A DNA stretch of 64,000 nt, from assembly GCA_025201345.1 (NCBI GenBank), contig JAIXMG010000043.1, forward strand, positions 1 through 64,000, written 5' to 3'. The position numbers and the translations under genes were made by a program. Within the stretch, counting starts at the first letter, position 1. Each line of letters opens with the position of its first letter. This DNA comes from Thamnidium elegans. Lineage: Eukaryota > Mucoromycota > Mucoromycetes > Mucorales > Mucoraceae. The notes below the pieces were generated by a model. The model searched no databases, was not told the DNA's origin, and saw only the letters and a program-made list of their open reading frames with translations. Of the stretch, positions 45,657 through 55,479 are shown in pieces.

Positions 45657-47207
45657 TTAAGAGTGACCCATTTGATTTTGATATGTTTCATAAAGAACAT
45701 CAAAAAAGGTAGGATCACACTACATAAAGAGTTAGTAAAAATAATACACACATACCAATTATAAAAAATAAAACCAACCTGAATCATGTTTAATAATTGT
45801 TGAATAAACTCAGGTTTAGATAATATAGGTCTACCACTAAACCTTCTTGCCACTTCAGGTCTCATTAAACCCATTACTTGTTGAGGCATTAAAGGCATAC
45901 CTAATGGTTGTTGTTGTGGAATAATAGGTGGTATACCACCATGTAAAGCTTGTAATAAAGTACCAGGATTTCTAGGAGATGCAGCAGGAGACATATTCAT
46001 AAATGGTGGATAAAATGGTTTTGTTAATTCACCATTTGCCATAACTCTTCTAGGAATATTATTATCATGCATCATATTATTATTATTATTATTATTGTTA
46101 TTGTTATTAGCACTATCAAATAATTCTTGTAATCTATTTCCAGCTCTTTCGGAACTGTCCGATGTAGGTGTTGTAAAAGGTGAATTGACGTGTTGCATTG
46201 CGTGCATTGGTGGTGGAGGCATCATTGGTTGCATTGGGAACGGCTGTTGCTGTTGTTGCTGTTGTTGCTGTTGTAAAAAAGTATGATGCATTTGTTGCTG
46301 AGTCATTTGTTGTTGCTGAGGTAAGTGATGAGGCGGCTGTTGTTGTTGAGGTTGTTGAGGTTGTTGAGGTTGTTGAGGTTGTTGAGGTTGTTGAGGTTGT
46401 TGAGGTTGAGGTTGAGGTTGTTGTTGAGTTTGCGCTCCCAATGCTTTTAATAAGTCGTTTCCAACTGTCTCTAAAGGACTTGTATTTGATGCCTTTTTTA
46501 ACATTTGAAGAATATCTACCTTTGATTCCACGGGTTTAGGTGCTTGTGCTGATGGTAATGCCTTCATTCCTTCATGTAATCTAATCCCACATCATATATA
46601 TTAATTACCTTTTCCTTTTGTACGTATATACGTATATATATATATATATATATATTTACTTTAAAATCTTTGCTAAAATTCGTTCACGATCCTTTTTTTC
46701 AAATAACCATAATGCACACGCTTCACCTAATAATATTGCCTGTCAGAATTCCTATTCTCTTTTTTTAAAAAAAAATAAATAAATTACCTTCACTTGTTTG
46801 GTAAATAATGAATTCGTCTGTTAAATTTATTTCTTCAAAATCTGTCAAGTGTAAAGAAAAGTTTTCTATTGATAATCTATTTAAAACGTATAACCCAAAA
46901 TAAGGTGCGCTTTTTCTATTTTATTTTTTTTATAATTAGTATTTCTAGCTTGTCCTTTTTCTTTTCTTTTCGTCTTAGTTACCCTTGAGTTAAAAAAATG
47001 ACACCTTCGTAACCAAGTTTCTCCTAAAAATGATTTTATTTTAGAAAATAGATGAGAAAATAAATGCTTTTTTTTTACCCAGCTAGTCTTTTCAGTATCG
47101 AATTTATAAACTACAGCATGAGCAGACTGGTCCAATATATCACAAATGTTGGGGTCGTGTCTTTTTAATACTTCCAGATTTAACTTTTTACGGGCAACGA
47201 GATCCAT
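45657..47207 (-). CDS. DCP1: mRNA-decapping enzyme subunit Dcp1
   Basis: Six exons: 47207-47079, 47023-46983, 46915-46788, 46726-46660, 46580-45779 and 45719-45657; 409 residues. Activator of the Dcp2 decapping nuclease in cytoplasmic P-bodies. The EVH1-like domain (about 1-125) reads LNLEVLKRHDPNICDILD, HAVVYKFDTEKTSWEKLG, EGVIFLTQGKSAPYFGLY and VLNRLSIENFSLHL, EACALWLFEKKDRERILAKI. The middle is Gln/Pro-rich with a tandem 9-bp repeat and Asn runs. The C-terminus KPEFIQQLLNMIQCDPTFFD followed by VLYETYQNQMGHS matches the Dcp1 trimerisation-type helix seen in animals. Acceptors of exons 3 and 4 were chosen by phase and family sequence. Confidence 0.92.
46351..46404. repeat. Coding 9-bp tandem repeat in DCP1
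   Basis: Six perfect GTTGTTGAG units (plus strand), encoding Gln-Gln-Pro-type repeats on the minus strand. Likely to vary in copy number between strains. Confidence 0.9.
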
Positions 47208-47356
47208 AGTTTATTTATATAACTTGATAATAAAAAGGAAAATAAAAAAGCAAGTACGTATTCCCCATAAATAAAATGTAAAGTGGTGGTAGTTTTTTCT
47301 TTGTGTCATGTGACTAGTTCTTTTTTTATTTTTTTTATTTTAAAGAAAAACACAGC

Positions 47357-48056
47357 TTATTCTGGTTTCATAAATCCAATTACTTTAGGCTTTTTATTGG
47401 CAGCATCATCAGACTTGTCTGTCTTTCTCTTTTTAGACTTTTTAGATACGGATCGAATCGTCTGCATTTGTTTTCCAAATTCTTTATCTGATATTTTGTT
47501 CGCATTTTCTATTTCTTCTTCGCGAGCTAATCGTTGTTCTTTTTCTTCGTCTACTACTTTAGACTATAAAATATGTTGTTTAATTACATTGCCCATTTTT
47601 TTAAAAAAGAAAAACTCTTTTTCTTTGTATTACTCACTTCAATTTCCTTATTAAAACTATTAAATGATCTTCTACCAGATGTTGTATCTTGTGTAAAAGG
47701 AAGGAAACTTGGTTGATATTCAATTTGAATTTTACTACAGAGATTTTTTTAAGTATGTATAACCACGATAATGTAAAATATACTTTACGGTTTTTCAACG
47801 TTAGTTTCCTTTGTATCTAAAACCCATTCTGCTTCTGATATAACACGTTTACGTTCTTTCTCTAACTTTTCTTGCATTTCCTTTTCCATTGACCTTTGCA
47901 TGAACTAGTTGGGGAGGTTTTTTTTTTGAATCAATGACTGAGGTTTTTTATTTATTATTTTTATACAACTGAAAAGAATGTCGATTTTTTTTTCTTTACC
48001 TTCATGCCTAAAAGTCTGCTGGAAGGTTTCTTTCCTTCTTTCTTTAGGTCTGACAT
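47357..48056 (-). CDS. MPP6: M-phase phosphoprotein 6 / exosome cofactor Mpp6
   Basis: Exons 48056-48000, 47904-47789, 47734-47638 and 47563-47357 give 158 residues, family-sized. Mpp6 is a small nuclear cofactor that joins the RNA exosome to the Mtr4 helicase. Seen: SSRLLGMKFMQRSMEKEMQE (the conserved LLxMKFMQR block, split by intron 1), RVISEAEWVLD (ISE..W.LD) and GRRSFNSFNKEIE (GR.SF..FN.E.E), then an acidic/basic coil and a Lys-rich nuclear-type tail VSKKSKKRKTDKSDD, ending KKPKVIGFMKPE. All three conserved blocks are in order. It lies directly upstream of DCP1 on the same strand. Confidence 0.85.
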
Positions 48057-48659
48057 TTATCGTATATTTTACAAAAAAAAAGATAAAGAAAAAGTATGGT
48101 AATTTCTTTTTTAAAAAAAAAGGTGTGACTGATCCCTTTAAAAAGCAGTCCTAACGAACAGTATTCTGGACTCACTGTCCAAAAGACTTACATAGCTATC
48201 GCAATCTCTGGTGATATGATTGAGATGAAGTGGCGACATCCTTCATTCGAGAGTAAGCTTCTTTGGGGATACTGTTTACCTTTAAAACTACAGGTTTTAA
48301 ACTGCACTCAGTTTTTCTTTTTTCATAAAAGGTTCGCGTACTTCTTATCTGAGCCCACAAACTAAAGAATAACTGAGATTTTGGTCTTGATTTGATATTT
48401 ATTCTGCCTATGTCACCATCATTCAACGATGATAATAACGTAAGAAAAGTGGAGGGAAGAGAGAAAGGAATGTTAATAACATGGCCTACAAGGAAGATGT
48501 CAGGACTCAAAAGCAGGTACTAATAAAAGTACCTTGAAGTTAAATTTCATAATAAACAAGTGACATTAGTAGATAGAACTATATTGTGAAAATATATTAA
48601 AGCTGATTAAAGCAATACACCATTTACATCACATAAATTTTTACTAGTTATATTAGGGA
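48057..48659. other. Mobile-element debris, unclassified
   Basis: A minus-strand open frame at 48196-48510 reads protein-like (SQLFFSLWAQIRSTRTFY, KPVVLKVNSIPKEAYSRM) but I cannot place it. Its neighbours on the right are transposon fragments, so it is probably another piece of one. Confidence 0.3.
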
Positions 48660-49140
48660 TTCAATTGCTTTTATTTACCAATTATTATTCATGAAGATCA
48701 AATCATTGATCAAGAGAACGACTATATAAAGAATAACGATCGGCATGAATCAGGTCGTTTATGGCTGCAAAACTTGTCTAATGAAAAAGAATATGACTAT
48801 TATCTTGGTGATGATTTTAGTAACTTTGCTTTTTTGTCTCTCCAAAAAAAAATTTGTAATGCAAAGTCCATACTGGTGTTTAGATGCGACACACAAAACA
48901 ACCAATATCAAAAATTTCTTATTGCTTATTGTATACTATTGTTGTTCGCTACCTAGTCACTGGTACGAGTTATCCTGTCGTGCACTGCTTTACTACGAGT
49001 CATGGTGTTTCTCCAATCGTTCAATTTTTGAGTTTTTTTTATAAAACTTGGGATATAAAATGTGCGTGCGTATTTAAACCAAGATTAGCCTGATTTTTTC
49101 GAAGGTCTTGAACTGCTTTGATGAATGCAAGAACAGATTA
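48660..49140 (+). pseudogene. MULE-type transposase fragment
   Basis: Plus-strand reading in shifting frames: GRLWLQNLSNEKEYDYYL, FAFLSLQKKICNAKSI, CLDATHKTTNIKNFLL, LLYTIVVRYLVTGTSYPV, HCFTTSHGVSPIVQFLSF. The segment with D-A-T-H-K-T is the first catalytic Asp region of Mutator-like (MULE) DDE transposases, followed by the usual beta-strand and 'PV..F.T' segments. At least two frameshifts break it and the rest of the catalytic domain and any SWIM zinc finger are missing. Confidence 0.5.
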
Positions 49141-49291
49141 TTTACTTAACGGATGTTCATTTGTTTCGTTAAAATATCCTCGAGGAATAGCATAGTCATT
49201 CAAGAAGCAGCCTATTTTTTCTTCAGAAATTATAGCACCATTAGTAACCTTTTTTGTTTAGAGACACCAAGTATAAGTGTTAAAAATGTTA

Positions 49292-49584
49292 TTAGATTAA
49301 TACGTATGGTTTAATAACATTTATTATTGTACATATCTTCCACACATTTTGTTTGGCACTGTAATCCTTAGTCGTATCTATAGGATGAAGCCTTTGCCTT
49401 TCCAAAACAATCATTCGTATATTAAGAGCCATGTTATTGGCATTATCAAGATTGCGCTGATAGTCCTCATCGGTCAAAGGCTCGACAGAGTGCTTTGAAG
49501 AAGAAGAATTAGGACAATTTTGCATATTTCTTCAGTATGATATTTGACAAACAAGTTTAAGATGCAGTCGTTCCACTGCCAATT
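49292..49584 (-). pseudogene. Tyrosine-recombinase-like mobile ORF, N-terminal fragment
   Basis: Reads MQNCPNSSSSKHSVEPLT, NANNMALNIRMIVLERQR, LHPIDTTKDYSAKQNVWK and stops at 49292. 'NI...L..QR..PI.T..AY..KQ..WK' is the pattern I associate with Crypton-like/Gcr1-domain ORFs of Mucorales that carry a tyrosine recombinase downstream; here only the N-terminus is present. The 18-mer at 49567-49584 is about 40 bp upstream of the ATG, which might mark an element end. Classification is inference. Confidence 0.35.
49567..49584. repeat. 18-bp repeat, copy 2 (inverted relative to copy 1)
   Basis: GTCGTTCCACTGCCAATT, exact reverse complement of 42763-42780. Confidence 0.7.
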
Positions 49585-50017
49585 TATGAAAAAAATTGAA
49601 ACTATTTTTGCGCTTTTAATGGAATAAAATTGTTTATAATGTTAAAAGCCTGGACCAAACAAGATACTGCATACGTTATTCCCGCTAAGCAAATGATGTA
49701 TATTTTTTGAGCAGCATGGCTAATTATTTAAACATCTATTTACATGGCGGGGAGGCATACTGCCTTTGAGAAAAGCTAATGGTTACTGAAGGGTGAAACC
49801 TCCGCGTACAAACGGCTTCCTTCTATTGCTTTGGGTTTTACTACATTTTAGCTACTGAATACGACTGGGGAGGTTATTCCGGTATGCGAACCCCTATTCA
49901 TTACATCGCTGTAATGGACACAGTTTCCCCTCTCAAAGGTAGATTTAGATTTTTACAGGTATTTATTTTTAATCACTTTTTTTTTTTAAAAAAAAAGAGT
50001 GCGGCATGATTTTTGCT
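49585..50017. other. Intergenic, nothing recognised
   Basis: No coding remnant named. T11A9 tract at 49977-49996 lies just beyond the stop of the Rrn11-like gene. Confidence 0.4.
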
Positions 50018-51708
50018 TTACATAAAGGATTCACGTTCGCACTCTTCCACGTGTACCTCCTCTTCTTCGTACTCAAATTCTTCCTCTTCTTCATACTCAA
50101 ATTCTTCCTCTTCTTCCTCTACATCCACTCTCCTTTTTTTACTTTTTGTCCAACAGTCATATTTTGTTACAATATCATTCATTAAGTCAATAAGATGAGT
50201 CCAATCTCCTTGAATCTTGTTTTTGATAAAAGGAGATCTTAGTAAATAATTGACTTGTCTCTCATAATAAACATTCACCATCATCTCACTCATTGCACCC
50301 TGAAATAATTCTATAACAACCTCCTGAAACCATTCCTCTGGGTTACCATGTTCAAGGCGAAATATGTACAATTTAAATATCTTTAAAGAAGTTTCGTAAG
50401 CATTTGCAAGCTGCTCTTGAGTAGAATCAATATCATCTAATGTTTGAACTAAAAAAAACAAGTGCATTAGTAAAAGTATAATATATGCATTGCTTTTTTC
50501 TTTTTTTTTTTTTTTTTTTTTTGCTTACTTATTTCGATACATTGTTGTTTACAGTATTGGTCTAATTGCATTTCATTCGAACTCAAGTATGGATCAAACT
50601 CGTATAGTTGTAGTATATAATCTCGGCTATCAAATACTTGTACTACCTTGTTGATTCTAAGCAAAGTACTATGAAAAAGTATTAGTCTTTTTTTTTTTTA
50701 AAAAAAGAGCAGTATTTCAAACTTACAATAAAAGATAGTATTCTGGTTCTCGTTTACAAACTTCTAATGACTCTAATATCATTTTCTTTGCCGTTTCATT
50801 ATCACCCGTTAATTTTAAAAACTAGTTTATAAGTTAAGAGATTTTTTTTAGAACAAAGTAAATAAGTTTCCCTTACGTCAAAGTAAAAATCTAATAATTC
50901 GGCGTCTCTTAAATAGGTACGATGTGCTTCAGCCAAGTAGTTTGTAGCCACTCGAACATGTTTTTCATATTGAGTTATGTTTAAATCAAACGGATCATGT
51001 TGATCCTCCTCAAAGTAAGATTCTGGTAGTTTTTCCCGTGATTTCTTCCATAAATTGTATGCACATATTGCCATATTTCGTAGCATAATTGGATGATGAT
51101 ATAAAGCAGTATCGTAGAGGCTAATAATAACGGTATTAAAATAGGTTAGTAAAATAACACCAAAAAAATAAAAATATCCTTTCTTTTTTTACAGTTGCAT
51201 TTCTTCAAGTGCTTTTTCCCATTTTTCTTCAATCATCATTTCATCCATATATACATTAAATATCTCTGCAGACTATATAATATTTTAGTCTTCTTTTTTT
51301 TTATACATAAAAAAAATACTTTACAGAAGAAGGAGGTGAACTGGTGTAAACAGCCTTCAAATAACCTATCAAATCCTTTGGTGAAGATTTCCCAATAATT
51401 TCTATTCCAATCTATATAAAATCATTTTCGTTAGAAGGCGACGTTCTTTATGCGTGAACAAAAAAAAGAAAAAGAAAAAACTACTTTACTTTCCATAAGT
51501 TTTTAAAGTGATACTTGTTACTTTTAACAATTTCAATAAACAAAGTTCTTGCTTCTTCATATCTTTCTTGATCAACCAAGGATCGTAACTTGACATTGGG
51601 TCGAACTGCATCGGTTTTGGCATCGTATAGTGGTCGATTGGGATTAATAATAGGTACATCGGCTGCGTCCAAGTAGCTATTAATCTTTTTTCTCTTTGCT
51701 CTATTCAT
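50018..51708 (-). CDS. RNA polymerase I initiation factor Rrn11/TAF1A-like
   Basis: Seven exons (51708-51490, 51411-51325, 51272-51193, 51120-50877, 50821-50727, 50668-50529, 50448-50018) give 431 residues in a clean frame. It is a helical, TPR-like protein: LRSLVDQERYEEARTLFIEI, HFKNLWKIGIEIIGKS, EEKWEKALEEMQLLYDTALY, MAICAYNLWKKSREKLPES. The segment 'YEEA..LF..I......N.WKIG.EI' followed by paired helices resembles Rrn11/TAF1A, the TPR subunit of the Pol I core factor/SL1. The C-terminus is extremely acidic (about 20 Glu in the last 45 residues, containing FEYEEEEEFEYEEEE) after a basic KSKKRR. The gene structure is secure; the family name is a moderate-confidence inference from helical pattern and length. 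Confidence 0.6.
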
Positions 51709-52015
51709 GGTTGAAGTACTGACAATAAACAACAAGAAAAAAAAATCTTTCTGTTTTAAGCATTTTTTTTTATTGAGAAACCGTCACTTGGGCATTGTAT
51801 GCATTACTTTATTTTCATAGGATATTGAGAGAAAAAATAAATATAGTTATTGAAATTTGAATACAGAATTTGAGATAAATTTGATATAAAAATATGTTCA
51901 AAAAGAAAAAAAGAGAAAAAGAGAAAAAAAAAGTTATAGTTAAAGAAAAAAGAACTTACCAAAAGTAAATAAGGGTTATCCAAATGTTATAAAGGATATA
52001 AGTTAAGATGAGGGT

Positions 52016-52818
52016 TTATGTCCTTCTAAAGTCTTCTGGGCGATTGTTGTTATTTTGAGCCATATAAAGAAAAACGGAACGAATATTCATACTAGCCATA
52101 TGGTCTCTATTTCACCGTGTATCACAAGTAGAGCATTTGAGTACAGGATGTATTTTTAAACCGGAACTGTTTTTTTCGTTCGAGGTTGTTCTGGTTTGGC
52201 ACCTAGGGCATATTTGTGAAGTCAGATATTCATCAACCATTACAACATAAGTTGATACTTTTTTGTTTCTTTCGCGAGCAAATCTAATGAGAGAGTCTTT
52301 AACGACTTTGGTAGGAGCAAGTACGTTTCCTTTCAAGTTACCAAACATGGCAGCGCCAAAAGCAAGTACAAACAGATTTGTTTGATTCTTCTGGTCCATC
52401 TCCAGGGGAAAGCTGCTTCCACTTCTTGTTACTATCTTCAATCACCATATGTCTGGTAGGATCATACTTTCTACTGCCAGTTATTAGACGTTTGGGTATT
52501 TATGAGAGTGTTTGCTGTTTTTTAATATAGTTACGAAATTTAAGCTTGTTGAATTTTAAATCACGGTCATAATATAACAAAATTATTAAATATATATATT
52601 GCAGCCGCATTAAACAGATCTAAAGAGCTAGCCTTTAAGGATGGTGTAGCGGAAATTATAGCTCTTTCCTCAGCATCACCTCTACCAATCTTCCCTCGAG
52701 TGATTGTAGCTTTTTTAAAACCGGCAAATTGATAATATTCGGCAGTTGTAGTTGTTCTTATTCTATGCCTTTCCAGATGATTACCATCAGCAGCAACAAA
52801 TACATCTCGCAAACCTGC
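52016..52818 (-). pseudogene. Fanzor-like nuclease fragment, C-terminal part with zinc ribbon (family B)
   Basis: Minus-strand reading: AGLRDVFVAADGNHLERH (RuvC-I-like beta strand after an acceptor), RTTTTAEYYQFAGFKKAT, then after stops DRDLKFNKLKFRNYIKKQ, IPKRLITGSRKYDPTRHM, a frameshift, LFVLAFGAAMFGNLKGNV, LAPTKVVKDSLIRFARER, VDEYLTSQICPRCQTRT, VLKCSTCDTR, TGA at 52114-52112 where Trp is expected, NRDHMASMNIRSVFLYMA and a stop at 52016. C-P-R-C plus C-S-T-C then (W)NRD..A..NI is the zinc ribbon and RuvC-III layout of OrfB/TnpB proteins, and the whole order fits eukaryotic Fanzor proteins. Broken by at least one frameshift and several stops, and missing everything upstream of RuvC-I. Confidence 0.75.
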
Positions 52819-54122
52819 CTAAAAGATAACCATAAACAGCTATTTTATTATTTCAGAAAAGAAAAAAAAAGTTGATGATAACAAAGCCTTTTATAGTATG
52901 CTCTCGAATCTGTTGTAACAACTGTCTATACGTGTATTTGAGATTACTTGTATCATTGCGCTATTTCAATAAGTAAGCTGGAATAGGTAAAATCTTGTTT
53001 GCACACAATTGTTTTTAATTTATATAGTTGTTTATAATAAGAAAGAGATCTAATTAATACGTAGATAATATTATTGGTGTATATAATTTTATGTAACTTG
53101 ATATATATGATAACATCACATTTATATAAATGATGTATACTTTATTTCTACTAAATATCCTAAATAACAATTATTCTTATACTTTTAATATACTCATAAA
53201 ATAAACTCTATTTGTATTAGGATATATCTCAATTAAGTTTTATTTATATTTCAGTAAAAGATTTATGTACCAATCTCTCTTCTATAGAAGAAAAATACCA
53301 ACGCTCAATATGCATCACATCTTAAAAACGCAACTTTTTATCCAACCGACAAAAACCCTCAGAAACTAAAGAGTCATATCACAGCCTTAAGATAAACGGA
53401 GTTAAAAGTCACAATGAAGAAGGAAATACACCGTTGTATATTTAACTTTTAAAATAAGAAGCGTAATAATGTGTCTCTTTTTATATGTTACTTATACAAA
53501 AAGGATTTCCAAAAATATCCTGAATCTTCCTCAATAATTGTATTTAAACTTTCCCAAATATTCACTTACTCTTTCTTAATAACCTGTGAAAATACAGTAA
53601 AAAAAAAAAACTAACTCAAGAGGTCAACAGGTTTGACACGATAACAATTGAAGAGCGTCATTGTATTTTATTATTACGGTAATTTAACTGGACACGATGA
53701 TGACCTTTTTGTCAACTGCAATTTATTTGTATTTTCTACACACAGAGAAATATCAGTTAAGTTACAGTTAAAAGGGAGAAATGAATTTATTTACCAAATA
53801 AATTAAAATCAGCGCCCATTATTGGTCTTGAGTATGTGGTTACAGGTAATTCGATAATGTGTGGTAAAGTAAGGGGATGATGCACTAAAATATAAGTTTG
53901 TACTTCAAGACAAAAGTAATACAATGCGACTTACACATGGTGAGAAAAATGATGGTATATGCATGTGAATTAGAAAAGAAAAAAAAAGCCTTTTTAAACA
54001 TGTATTTTATTTAGTAGTTTAAAGATATTTGAAAAAGGGGGGGGGGGAAAGAGGAGGGGGTAATATAAATAAAATATTGATTTTTTTTTCTTTTATATGT
54101 GTGTACACTTATATATGTCTGT
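52819..54122. other. Intergenic, possible remnant of element 5' sequence
   Basis: A short helical reading (LKYTYRQLLQQIREHTIK, about 52890-52945, minus) may belong to the Fanzor-like fragment. The rest, to the SURF4 stop, is AT-rich with a G-run at 54038-54048; nothing else recognised. Confidence 0.35.
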
Positions 54123-55075
54123 TTAAAATTCTTTCTTCTTTTCATCGTAACTTAAACCACCGGGACCAGTACTAACTAACAATAAGAAACCACCAACTGT
54201 GCTTAAAGATTGGAAGAAATCATATCTTAAGAAATCACGCTTATAATAACTATGTTGAACCGACCAAAAGTTATTGACAAAAACATTAAGAACGGATAAA
54301 AAGAGAACTAAAAACATGGCAGACCATTTAGCTTTAAAACCTACAGCCACCATAATACATGCAGCCAAACCGCAGATGGATACAGCCATACGCATAATAG
54401 ACCAGTCACCATGGAAAGCAGATCCAATAAAGAGGAAAATTAACAGAATACGGCCAGCCAATTGTAAATACATACGACGATTGGTTTCTGAAATTTGAGG
54501 AAGAGCAGCAAACATTTGTTTACGCTTAATCATAGTTTCTGACAACACCATCATTAACCCTCCCATAACAGACAAGTTACGTAAAAAGAAGGACATATCA
54601 AAAATCAAACCATAACCAAAAGCTTGCGCAACAATAACTCCCATAAGACCATAGATAGCGTAAGCTTGATGTTTCTTTACAACAATAAAAAAAGAAGCAA
54701 CCAACATTGTCTACGTATTTGATATTAGTGTGTGTGATCAGCAACTTTTTTTTATTTTTATTCTCAACACGTAATCCCTTTTAACTCCCCCTTCTTATAT
54801 CACGCTTATATCCCCCCCCCCTATTTTTTACTTACAATCACGTTTAACCCAAGAAAGAGATGACTCAATCCCTTAGGGAAATGTCTACTTTGTTCCATAA
54901 ATGTAAGTTGGTCAGTCCATTGCATAATAATGCGCAAAGAGTCTTCCAAGAATGTAGCAATAATGAGGAACCTTGACATAGCTGGGATATAGGGCTTTAA
55001 AGGTTGACCTACTCTATCAAGGATATCTTCTGCCTTTGTGCTAAAGGCTTCCATTTGTTCTTTCAGACTAGCCAT
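54123..55075 (-). CDS. ERV29: SURF4/Erv29 family ER cargo receptor
   Basis: Exons 55075-54836 and 54710-54123 give 275 residues, family-sized. Multi-pass membrane protein cycling between ER and Golgi that packs soluble secretory cargo into COPII vesicles. Seen: MASLKEQMEAFSTKAEDILD, RFLIIATFLEDSLRIIMQW (hallmark FLEDxLRI), GYGLIFDMSFFLRNLSVMGG (hallmark FLRNLS.MGGL), AGRILLIFLFIG, WSAMFLVLFLSVLNVFVNNF, DFLRYDFFQSLSTVGGFLLL. The C-terminus SYDEKKKEF carries a KKxx-type dilysine COPI retrieval signal. The gene is intact and lies between two decayed Fanzor-like fragments. Confidence 0.95.
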
Positions 55076-55479
55076 ACTATTTTAACCTTCTTTTATGTAT
55101 ATATGTTTTTTTAAAAAAAGCTTGTTTGGCTTATTATATGACCAAAGTTAAAAAAAGAGGGAAAAAGAGCACCACAAAGCCGAGAAAGTTTTTCATTTTA
55201 AAAATATAAAAAAAAAAGGCGTGCGCCTTCTAAATATAAGCCAATAACATTATACCACACCAGAATCGGGGAGAGTTTTTAAATCTGATAATATACAACT
55301 GAACAAGTGGACTATATATTTTTAAGAACGTTAATATTGATTATTAAATATATATATATATATATATCTGTACAAGCTTATCATTTCTCTTCTTTTCTTC
55401 GTTCTTGCTTGTCTTTGCCCTTTTCTTTCTTTCGTTCGCCTTCATCTTTCTAATCTTTTTTTCTCCTCTGCGTCTTCTA

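Noticed and set aside
46095..46539. Plus-strand open frames rich in Val/Glu and Cys
   Set aside because: Antisense of the Gln/Pro repeats of DCP1; no independent support.
42763..49584. Interpretation of the region as one giant transposon carrying host genes
   Set aside because: Only an 18-bp inverted match supports it; no target duplication or transposase spanning the unit, and the debris at each end looks like different fragments.
49860..49920. Sequence around GGTATGCGAACCCC considered as a tRNA T-arm (minus strand)
   Set aside because: No matching acceptor stem, anticodon arm or stem complementarity could be built.
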